Assembly: GCA_013306675.1 (NCBI GenBank)
Contig: JABLUY010000005.1
Location: forward strand, 194,416-258,415
DNA from: Thraustochytrium sp. TN22
Taxonomy: Eukaryota > Sar > Bigyra > Thraustochytrida > Thraustochytriidae
DNA: 64,000 bases
Reading direction: 5' to 3'
Shown here: piece after piece, positions 57,315-64,000 of the stretch
How positions within the stretch are numbered: the stretch's first letter is position 1
How the letters are laid out: every line of letters begins with the position of its first letter
Program-made: the position numbers and the translations under genes
The notes under the pieces: generated by a model
Told to the model about the DNA's origin: nothing
What the model saw: the letters and a program-made list of their open reading frames with translations, nothing else
Database searches by the model: none

Positions 57315-57925
57315 GCGCGGCGCGCGGCGACGGCGCCGGCGCGGCAGCGCTCGCACGCGGCGCCCGCCTTGCTCGCCCGCTCGCTCGCCCTGTCGGTCTG
57401 TCCGCGCGCGTCGGGCGCGCGGCCATCCCAGGACCAACTCGCCACGCAAGTCGCTTGCTGGCGTACATCGCTCGTCTTGGGTAGCAGCAGGGGCTCGCCG
57501 GCGGCCAGACGCGCGCCTGCCTGCCAGAGCAGCCCCCGGCGTCCGCCTGCGGCCTTGGCTAGCTGGCTGGCCTGGCCTCGCCTGGCCGGGCCCTGGGCTC
57601 CAGAGGCCGAACGAACCACGGGTTACGAGGAAGGCGCGTGCCGCTCCGCCGCGCCTTCGCCCGCGGCGTCCGAGTCGACTCGCGCCCCGCTCTCGCTCTC
57701 TGGTCAAGAAGAAGACCGGGCGTCGGGACGCGCGCCCGGCCCGACTGCGAGGTGGCCTCGCAGGTCCGAGCGAGCGCGAGTGCGAGAGACCGAGCGAGCG
57801 AGCTAGCTCGGCGTGAATCTGCATCCCGATCGGGCTGCATCTCACGTGTGCGCTGAGCGGTTGTCAGCAGGCGCCGGCCTTCGAAGCAAGCGCTGCCTTT
57901 CAGTTCGCGGCAGTCCAAGAGCGCG
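55421..57925. other. Long intergenic region between POLE and the SPX gene
   Basis: No gene was called in these 2.5 kb. The left part holds a weak 56-codon ORF at 55533-55703. A (CTGG)n microsatellite lies at 55977-56024. A Cys-rich 80-codon minus frame lies at 56095-56337. GCTAGCT palindromes occur at 56090, 56655 and 57802. The right part (56900-57800) is extremely GC-rich with GGC runs and low-complexity frames. The SPX promoter must lie at its right end. Confidence 0.5.
55977..56024. repeat. (CTGG)n tetranucleotide microsatellite
   Basis: About twelve perfect tandem copies of a tetranucleotide (GGCT/CTGG) follow POLE at a distance of 550 bp. Perfect tetranucleotide runs of this length are usually length-variable, and this one would serve as a strain marker. 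Confidence 0.9.
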
Positions 57926-59077
57926 ATGAAGTTCGGGAAGAAGATCGCGCACGCGGCGTCGACGTCGACGGCGCTGTGCAAGCCGGAGTGCTGGCTGGAC
58001 TACAAGCAGCTCAAGAAGCTGCTCAAGACCTTTGAGGCAAGCGAGGCGCGCAAGGAGGGCAAGAGCGCGAGACTGCGGCCGGCGGCGGAGATGATGAAGA
58101 ACAAGGACGAGAGGGAATTCTTTCTCTTCTTGCAAAAGGAGCTCGCCAAGGTTTCGCGCATCTTTGCCGAGCTCGAGCGGCGCGCGCTGGCGCAGTTCCT
58201 CCAGCTGCTGCACGTGATTGAGTCGGCGCGCTCGGAGCGCAAGGCGCTGCCCCAGCAGGCCCTCAAGACCATGGTGGAGCGCCTTACCGTCGTGCACAGG
58301 CACCTCGTGCTGCTGCGCAACTTTGCTGTTCTCAACTACTGCGGCTTTACCAAGATCCTCAAGAAGCACGACAAGGTCACCGGCTTCCAGACCATGGACA
58401 AGTACATGCTCAAGCGAGTGAACGACCAGCCTTTCGCCGCTCATCAAACGCTCAAGAAGGCGCTTGAGATCCTCGCCGAGGAGTACGAGGCGCTCAAGTC
58501 CGGCACTCTCCCCATCGCCTCTCGCCGGCACTCGGTGAATGAGTTTGCCAGCTCCATCCGCGCTGTGCAGGACGGCGGCGAGAGCGACGAGGGCGACGAA
58601 GAAGAACAGAAGACCGCGCCTCAGCCGGCGCGCCACCATCAGCGCCGGCGCTCACCGGCCAAAAACGCAAACGCAAACAAACCGCAAGCCACGCGGACAA
58701 TCGCCCCGCCCAAGCGCATCCGCTTGCTCCAGGCGCACTCGACGGACTCCCCGGACGTCGCCACGCGTAAGTCTACCGCGCATGTCGACAAAGCTGCCCG
58801 CGCCGGCGAGCAAACGCACCCACACGGCCTCGCGCGCCCACTCACCGCGCCGGGCGCCCCGCACCCGCCCTTTCTCCAGCAGCAGCAGCAGCAGCAGCAG
58901 CGGTTGCCGCTGCAGCAGGCCCACTCATGCAGTCGCCCGCTAAAGCGCCCGCGCAACATCGCCGCCTTTTTACCCACCGACCCGCTCTCCTCTCTGATGC
59001 ACGCCGCCGAGATGCACGCCCAGATGGAGGAGGACGCCGGCAACCTCAAGGCAGAACCCAAGTCCGCATCGAGCTAA
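57926..59077 (+). CDS. SPX-domain protein (inositol pyrophosphate / phosphate sensing)
   Basis: The protein has 383 residues. Residues 1-~190 form an SPX domain. It starts with MKFGKKI, then WLDYKQLKKLLKTFEA, a DEREFFLFLQKELAKVSRIF helix pair, and the lysine-rich NYCGFTKILKKHDKVTGF helix that forms the inositol (pyro)phosphate pocket. The remainder is low-complexity and basic with a poly-Gln run near 310 and no recognisable catalytic, transporter or EXS domain. Stand-alone SPX proteins report phosphate status by binding inositol pyrophosphates and then a partner such as a transcription factor. The partner here is unknown. The ATG at 57926 coincides with the conserved SPX N-terminus. Confidence 0.93.
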   Translation: MKFGKKIAHAASTSTALCKPECWLDYKQLKKLLKTFEASEARKEGKSARLRPAAEMMKNKDEREFFLFLQKELAKVSRIFAELERRALAQFLQLLHVIESARSERKALPQQALKTMVERLTVVHRHLVLLRNFAVLNYCGFTKILKKHDKVTGFQTMDKYMLKRVNDQPFAAHQTLKKALEILAEEYEALKSGTLPIASRRHSVNEFASSIRAVQDGGESDEGDEEEQKTAPQPARHHQRRRSPAKNANANKPQATRTIAPPKRIRLLQAHSTDSPDVATRKSTAHVDKAARAGEQTHPHGLARPLTAPGAPHPPFLQQQQQQQQRLPLQQAHSCSRPLKRPRNIAAFLPTDPLSSLMHAAEMHAQMEEDAGNLKAEPKSASS

Positions 59078-59183
59078 GTAGCCAGCTCGACCGCGGCTGT
59101 CCCGCCCCAGGCGAATGAGTGTACACAGCAGACCCACCCCGTAGATAGTTTCTCTCACCACCGTAGCCTATGTGTCTTTTCTC

Positions 59184-59604
59184 TCATTTGCGCATGTTAA
59201 TACCCGCCAAGATGCAGAGAGCGAGCGAGCCAGGGCGAGCGAACCTCTCAATTGCAGCACTGGCGATATCCTCATCTAGCGAGGCCAAGCACAGGATACG
59301 CTTTTCGGCACTGTTGGCCTTGAGGCTCGCCTCGGGCAGCTGGACCTTCTTCTTGTGATCACGTTCCGCCGCCGCCATCGTCACGGTGGTTAGTCCCATG
59401 GAGCGGCGCTCGTACTCGTCAACTGCAGATCACAGGTCTTGCATGCCCATCTTCAATGAACAAGTCGAGGTTGCACGCCATTTTGTCGTGGCGAGCCACC
59501 GGCACTCTTGCTCGTGAAGCTGATGAAGGACCGACCGCACAGCCCGCCGCCAGGCGGAACGAAACCAGCTCACTGCCATTTTGCATACCGATCATCATGT
59601 TCAT
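59184..59604 (-). CDS. Small intron-containing gene, 84 residues, unknown
   Basis: Proposed exons on the minus strand are 59604..59589 and 59422..59184, with a 166 nt intron (donor GTATGC, acceptor CTGCAG). Exon 2 reads as real protein well upstream of its first ATG, starting with DEYERRSMGLTTVTMAAAER and continuing with KKKVQLPEASLKANSAEKR and LDEDIASAAIERFARPG. An acceptor there is therefore needed. The phase-1 join to the five codons MNMMI fits, but other donors are possible. An unspliced form from ATG 59378 would give 64 residues. The family is not recognised. The gene lies between the 3' ends of the SPX gene and a membrane-protein gene. Confidence 0.45.
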
Positions 59605-59754
59605 TTTTTCGTTATGTCACTCCTGATTCGCGCGCGACCGCGCGCACATACATGGGTGGCGCAGCATTCGTTTGCTCGACGGCTCCACGCTCGCCGCAAC
59701 AAGTGTTCTCGCTCGGAACCTCCGCTGTTCGGCCGCCCCTTAGCTCGCTAAGCT

Positions 59755-60339
59755 CTAGCCAATGGTGGAAGCGGCCTGCTCGCCAAGGCTGGCAAAGTCG
59801 AGCGACAGGTAGGGTGCGACCATCCAGGTGTGATGCACTCCCCAAAAGACGATCTCGCTAGGATGCTCCCGCGTGCCGACGTTGACGGCAACGCTGAGGA
59901 GCGGGCCGCGGTCGTGGAACATGAGGGTGTTGTTCTCGAGGATGGCGCGCAGCATGACGGTGGACTGGAAGTCCTTGGTGCTCCGCGCCAGCAGGCCCAT
60001 GGCGGAGTTTCCCAGGCTCTGCAAGAATTGGCCCTGCTCGGCCTGCGCGCGCGCGCGGCGCCGGAGGTGGCGCTCTAGCTGCTCGGAGAAGCGCGGGTAA
60101 TACTCGCTGCGGAACCAACCCTCGAAGAAAGGCACGAAGGACTCCGCCGACGGCTTCATCGTCGCCAGGTACACGAGCGCGCACACCGCGAGTGCCATGG
60201 CCTGCCTCGGGAAGGCCGCTACCAGCACGAGCGCAGCGCCGCCAGCCAGGGCGGCGCGCTGCTGGTCCTCCTGCGACAGCCGCTCGAGCATCTCCGAGGC
60301 CCCGCCGGCCCGGCCCGTACTGTCTGCGTGCCGCGCCAT
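59755..60339 (-). CDS. Small membrane protein, unknown function
   Basis: The protein has 194 residues from ATG 60339 (MARHADSTGRAGGASEML). Residues ~29-60 contain one long or two short hydrophobic segments (ALAGGAALVLVAAF, then MALAVCALVYLAT). A soluble part follows with ESFVPFFEGWFRSEYYPRF, a basic amphipathic helix, then LGNSAMGLLARSTKDFQSTV and a beta-like C-terminus (SEIVFWGVHHTWMVAPYL). I do not recognise the family. The even composition and G/C-ending codons support a real gene. It is divergent from pICln with 271 bp between the ATGs. Confidence 0.7.
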   Translation of the reverse strand: MARHADSTGRAGGASEMLERLSQEDQQRAALAGGAALVLVAAFPRQAMALAVCALVYLATMKPSAESFVPFFEGWFRSEYYPRFSEQLERHLRRRARAQAEQGQFLQSLGNSAMGLLARSTKDFQSTVMLRAILENNTLMFHDRGPLLSVAVNVGTREHPSEIVFWGVHHTWMVAPYLSLDFASLGEQAASTIG

Positions 60340-60610
60340 GCGGCGCGCGCGAGAGAGAGGTCGAGCGAGCGAAGCGGTGGGGCTGGGCTGCGCCCGCTGC
60401 CGCACGCCTGCCCCTCGCCGCGGCCGACCTGGTTGCCAGCTAGCTAGCTAGCTAGTTCGGCTCGTACGAGGTCTGGATGCCTGCCTGGCCTGGCTGACCT
60501 TTGGCGAGCTCGTAGCCGCACTTGGCCTCGGCGCCGACCGCCCTGATGACGGCGCGGCGCGCCAGTCCCGCCTCGCCGCGCGCGGGCCGGAGAGCGGTCC
60601 GGGCGGCACC
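60340..60610. promoter_or_regulatory. Bidirectional promoter between the small membrane protein and pICln
   Basis: The divergent ATGs are 271 bp apart. In the middle lies a (CTAG)n-type palindromic tract at 60437-60455. No TATA box is seen. A shared promoter is inferred from spacing only. Confidence 0.45.
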
Positions 60611-61477
60611 ATGGCCCAGGAGGGCGCGGGGCGCGGCCTGCTGCGCGCGCTGCCGGACGATGACCCGCTCGTGTCGCTCGCGCGGCGCGGCGCGGCCGAG
60701 GCGGCCGGCCGCGCCACTGCCGCCGCGACCATCGAGGAGCTCGTCTTCGCGACGCAGCCGCAGACAGAGCTGCTGCTGGCGGAGGGCGGTGAGCAGACGC
60801 CGGAGCCGCGGCCCGGGACGCTGCTGGTCACGAGCGAGCGCATCGTCTGGGTGGCCGAGGACGCGGCGCACGGCGCGGTGCAGATCGACTATGCCGCCGT
60901 GAACATGCACGCCGTCTGCAGGGAGGACGGCCTCGTGCAGCGGCCGTGCATCTACTGCCAACTCGTGGCGCCGGCGGACCGAGCCGAAGGCGACGCGCAG
61001 CTCGTCTTCGCCGGCAGCGGGGCCGTCGGCGAGGAGGGCCCGGACGAGGCGAACGAGTTGGAGGACGAGGAGGACGGCGCTGGCGAAATGGACGAGCTGG
61101 TCGAGGTAAGGTTCGTGCCGCAGGACGAGGCCGCCTTGCAGACGCTCTTCAAGGCGCTCTCGCAGGGCGTCGCGCTCTTCCCGGACGACGACCCAGAGGG
61201 AGAGGATGATCTCGACGAGACCGGGGACGGCGCCTTTGAGGTGCTCATGGGCGCTGGCGCCGTCGCCGGCGGTGAGTGGATCACCGCCGACACTGCGGCT
61301 GGCGCAAGCGCAGAGGACCTGGCTGCCCTGCAGGCGAAGCTGGCGCAGTGGGATGCCAAGTTCGTGGAACCCGGTCAGTTCGACGACGCGCCAGAGCCGC
61401 CCAGCCCACCCGAGCCGACGAACGAGCCGCCAAAGGAACCGACGGAGGAGCTGGTGAACGACAAGGGTATTCAGTGA
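60611..61477 (+). CDS. CLNS1A: Methylosome subunit pICln
   Basis: The protein has 288 residues from an ATG in CACCATGG context. A PH-like fold typical of pICln runs from about residue 45 to 195: RPGTLLVTSERIVWV, an IDYAAVNMHAVCREDG strand pair, then an acidic loop and VEVRFVPQDEAALQTLFKAL. The acidic segment FPDDDPEGEDDLDE and the later AKFVEPGQFDDAP match the family's acidic tail with its conserved QF-D motif. pICln binds Sm proteins, recruits them to the PRMT5 methylosome and hands them to the SMN complex for snRNP assembly in the cytoplasm. The old chloride-channel name is historical. It faces a coiled-coil gene with only 89 bp between the stops. Confidence 0.93.
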   Translation: MAQEGAGRGLLRALPDDDPLVSLARRGAAEAAGRATAAATIEELVFATQPQTELLLAEGGEQTPEPRPGTLLVTSERIVWVAEDAAHGAVQIDYAAVNMHAVCREDGLVQRPCIYCQLVAPADRAEGDAQLVFAGSGAVGEEGPDEANELEDEEDGAGEMDELVEVRFVPQDEAALQTLFKALSQGVALFPDDDPEGEDDLDETGDGAFEVLMGAGAVAGGEWITADTAAGASAEDLAALQAKLAQWDAKFVEPGQFDDAPEPPSPPEPTNEPPKEPTEELVNDKGIQ

Positions 61478-61566
61478 ATATTCACGTCCTTGTCGAGCGA
61501 GCCACGCATGGCTGCGAGATGTTGATATCTTAGTTCACATGGTTCAGTGATTGCTCATTCGTGGTG

Positions 61567-63396
61567 CTATAGCGCGTCGTGGAAGAGCTGCAGTGAATCG
61601 GCGTCCTGCTCGCCATGGTCCAGTGTGAGCTCCGGGGCCGGCAGAGGGCCCGCAGCTTTGGCTGCTAGGCTCTCGAGCAGTCTGTCGCCCGAGCTCGCGA
61701 GGCGGTCCGAACTGGCGACAAGCCTGGCACTCGCCCCCGCGGTGCCCGCCCCCGCGGCCGTGCGGCGCGCGTCTTCGAAGAACGGGTGCTCGAGCGTCTC
61801 CTTGAGCTTGTTCTCCTCGTCGTAGAACTCTTCGAGGATGCGCAGGCGCTCGCGCGAGACCTTGGTGCGTGAGCTGCGCTCCTCCTCGAGCTGGCGCGAG
61901 AGGGAGGCGTTGGTCTGCATCTCCGTGACGAGCTGCGCCTGCAGGTCCTGCACCTTGACGGCGAGGTTCTTGAGCTGGAGCTCCATGCGCCGCCGGTGCG
62001 CGCCGGCGCGCTGCAGGCTGGCCTCGTACTCGGCAAAGTGAGTCTGCGTGCGCTGCGTCTGGTCCTCAGTGATGCGCGAGTCCATGCGTGAGTGCACGAG
62101 GTCGGTGCGCAGCTGCTCCACGAGGCCGTCGGCCTCGGCGAGGCGCGCGAGCGCATCCTTGAGCTGGCGCCGCAGGTCTTGGTCGCCGTGCTCCGTGAGC
62201 TCCACCTGCTCGCGCAGCACATTCAGGTTCTCCTCGAGCTCAGAGATGGTGCCCTGCAGCAAATTCTCGCGGCGCTCCGCCTCTTCCAGAGCCGCGGTCT
62301 TGGCGTCGAGCTGCTCGCGCTGCTTGTTGTTGACCAGCGTCAGACTGTCGGCCTTATCGCGCCACTCGGCCAGCTGCGACTTGCGCGCGGCCGCGAGCCG
62401 CTCCGCCTCCTCGCACCGCTTCTCGGCCGCGGCGGCCGCCGTGCCCTGGCGCGCTTGGGCGCGCTCCAGGTCGCGCGCCTTGTCCTCGAGCGCGCGCTGA
62501 AGCTCCGCCACCTGGTCCTGGAGGGCCTCCTTGTCCGCAAGCAGCCGCACGTTGGACGCGCGTAGCTCCTTGGTCTCCGTTTCGTCGCGCCGCTGCGCCT
62601 CCTGCAGCTCGGCCTGCGTGCGCGCCAGCTCGCATCGGAGCCCGCTCTCGGTCTGCTGTGCCTCCTGTAGCAAGCTTTTGAGTTCCAGCGCCACGGTGGC
62701 CTCGCTGTCGCGCTTGTGCGTCACATCCTGCTCCACGGCTAGCAGGCGCGACCGCAGCGCGCGCTCGCGCTCCAGCGCCTGCAGCGACGCCTGCGACGCC
62801 TGCGACCGCAGCCGCTGCACGAGCAGGTCGAGATCTGCGATGCGTCGATCCTTGGCTTCCGCCTCTAATCTAATGCGCTCTACGATGAGCCGCTGGTCCC
62901 GCAGCCGCTGCACCGACCGCTGGATCTCCTCCAGCTCGCCCGACACACGCTCTACGGCGCGGCCTGGCACGGTCGAAGTCTGCGCTGTCGCATGGAGTCG
63001 GGCGCGATTGGCGCGTGCGAGAAGGCCCTCGGCCCGCCGCCGCGCGAGCGCCGTGGCGCCGCCCGCGTCATCGCCGACGCCCAGGTTCTCCGTGCTCTGC
63101 TGCTGCTGCTCCTCCTCCTCCTCCTCTTCGTCTTGGTCTCCCTCCTCCTCGCGGCTCGGCCGCGCCTTGGCCGGTGCTTTTCTCCGCTGCGACCGACGCA
63201 GCCGTGTCTTGCCGCCCGGCGCCACGGTCTGCGCCTGCGCTGTGGCAGCGCCGCCGCTGCCGGGCGCCGCACGCCGCCGCGAGGTCGTCGCGGTCGTCGT
63301 CGCCGGCACTGCCGCGTTGCCTCCGCCGCCACCGCCGCCGCCACGGCTGCCGCGCGCGCCGCCGCCGCCCTGCTCGCGGGCTGCGCCGCTGCGCAT
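61567..63396 (-). CDS. Coiled-coil protein with Gly-rich N-terminus, unknown function
   Basis: The protein has 609 residues from ATG 63396 (MRSGAAREQ). The first ~75 residues are Gly/Ala/Ser/Arg-rich. A basic stretch (RLRRSQRRKAPAKARPSREE) and a Glu/Gln run follow. From about 150 to 545 the chain is nearly continuous coiled coil. The end of it (RERLRILEEFYDEENKLKET, then HPFFEDARRTA) resembles the distal part of flagellar or centrosomal coiled-coil proteins, but I cannot name a family. The final ~60 residues are Ala/Gly/Ser/Leu-rich and end in LTLDHGEQDADSLQLFHDAL, a possible binding peptide. Confidence 0.8.
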   Translation of the reverse strand: MRSGAAREQGGGGARGSRGGGGGGGGNAAVPATTTATTSRRRAAPGSGGAATAQAQTVAPGGKTRLRRSQRRKAPAKARPSREEEGDQDEEEEEEEQQQQSTENLGVGDDAGGATALARRRAEGLLARANRARLHATAQTSTVPGRAVERVSGELEEIQRSVQRLRDQRLIVERIRLEAEAKDRRIADLDLLVQRLRSQASQASLQALERERALRSRLLAVEQDVTHKRDSEATVALELKSLLQEAQQTESGLRCELARTQAELQEAQRRDETETKELRASNVRLLADKEALQDQVAELQRALEDKARDLERAQARQGTAAAAAEKRCEEAERLAAARKSQLAEWRDKADSLTLVNNKQREQLDAKTAALEEAERRENLLQGTISELEENLNVLREQVELTEHGDQDLRRQLKDALARLAEADGLVEQLRTDLVHSRMDSRITEDQTQRTQTHFAEYEASLQRAGAHRRRMELQLKNLAVKVQDLQAQLVTEMQTNASLSRQLEEERSSRTKVSRERLRILEEFYDEENKLKETLEHPFFEDARRTAAGAGTAGASARLVASSDRLASSGDRLLESLAAKAAGPLPAPELTLDHGEQDADSLQLFHDAL

Positions 63397-63403
63397 CAGC
63401 CCC

Positions 63404-63443
<40 letters not shown>

Positions 63444-64000
63444 GCGCGCGCGCGCGCGCCACCGCCACCGCCGCCGCCGCTCGCCGTTAGGCTCTTGCCA
63501 GGGGCCGTCTTGTTTGCTCGCGTGCGTGCGCGCCGTGCTCTCGCGCGGGGCGGGAAAAATCCGCGTCAAGCGCCGCAGCCTCTAGAGCAAGTGTCAAGAG
63601 GCGCTGTCCGAGCGCGTCGCAAGCTGAGCCTCTATAGCCGCGACGGCGCCCGTGCCGCGCAACGACTCGAGCAGACGAATCAACGTCATCAGGCAGAATT
63701 TATCACGCAGACCTTGGTAACAACCTTCAAGCTCTCTACGTTGCTATGCTGCTACTCTCAGTGTGTCTCGCTTCCTCGCTCAAAGTCGTGAGGAAGCGAC
63801 CAGGGAAGAGCCCTGCGACAGGACCGACCCGCGCTGGAGCCAATCGCTTGCATTGCTCTGACCTCGCTTTGCTCGCCGTTATTTACCTCCCTACGCGGAC
63901 CTGCTCATGCAAGACGGGCCCAAGGGCGCCTGCCTCGCACGGAGCCCACCATCGCGTCTGGGTCGTCTCTCCGTCTCTCTCGTCTCTCTCGTCTTTCTCG
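63397..64000. other. Right-end flank with CCG and CG repeats
   Basis: Just upstream of the coiled-coil gene's ATG is a (CCG)n run followed by alternating CG at about 63406-63460. This run is in frame with the gene but upstream of its first ATG. The rest of the flank holds no recognisable gene. The last 35 bases repeat CTCTCTCGT and continue past the window. Confidence 0.6.

Noticed and set aside
56808-57806. 332-codon frame upstream of the SPX gene
   Set aside because: Low-complexity Ala/Arg/Gly/Pro with GGC runs. Equally long frames occur on the other strand.

Overview
This is a GC-rich nuclear window from a eukaryote, with about 19 genes packed on both strands. Almost every gene is a single long open frame. 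The exceptions I can support are short introns of 71 and 73 nt in two LRR genes and a 166 nt intron in one small gene. The gene set (DNA polymerase epsilon, AP-4 epsilon adaptin, SPX, Rab-GAP, CRAL-TRIO, YTH, tRNase Z, pICln, Ddi1) excludes prokaryotes and viruses. A free-living protist, perhaps a stramenopile of the thraustochytrid kind, fits the intron poverty, the GC content and the Thr/Ser/Pro-rich surface proteins, but that placement is only inference.

Region 1 to 9.6 kb is the most unusual part. Three genes encode different ectodomains (LRR, LRR, and a von Willebrand A-like domain with a mucin-like stalk) joined to the same C-terminal multi-pass membrane module. The module carries a GDLxSDxYY motif and an ExxxESxPQxxxQ motif, which look like the XK-related (XKR) lipid scramblase family. 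A relic of a fourth copy and a 317 bp tandem duplication lie between the second and third genes. Region 10.8 to 25.1 kb is all on the minus strand: Ddi1, a 3004-residue protein with 14 tandem Tudor-like repeats plus a TBCC/C-CAP (RP2-like) domain and coiled coils, and AP-4 epsilon. Region 25.9 to 39.0 kb holds a membrane-anchored CRAL-TRIO protein, a PH-like plus TBC Rab-GAP, a pure coiled-coil protein and a large IQ-motif protein.

Region 39.7 to 55.4 kb holds an atypical YTH-domain RNA-binding protein, a small BTB-like coiled-coil protein, a short-type tRNase Z with an N-terminal presequence, and the intronless catalytic subunit of DNA polymerase epsilon. Region 57.9 to 63.4 kb holds an SPX protein, a small intron-containing gene, a short membrane protein paired head to head with pICln, and a second long coiled-coil protein.

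The genes do not form a pathway. They are mostly housekeeping genes, with a clustered membrane-receptor-like family at the left end. Gaps between genes are rich in simple repeats: GGC/CCG, CTCGTC, TTG, CTGG and GA. I found no tRNA, rRNA, CRISPR array or intact transposon. Start codons were placed at the first in-frame ATG that gives a sensible N-terminus.
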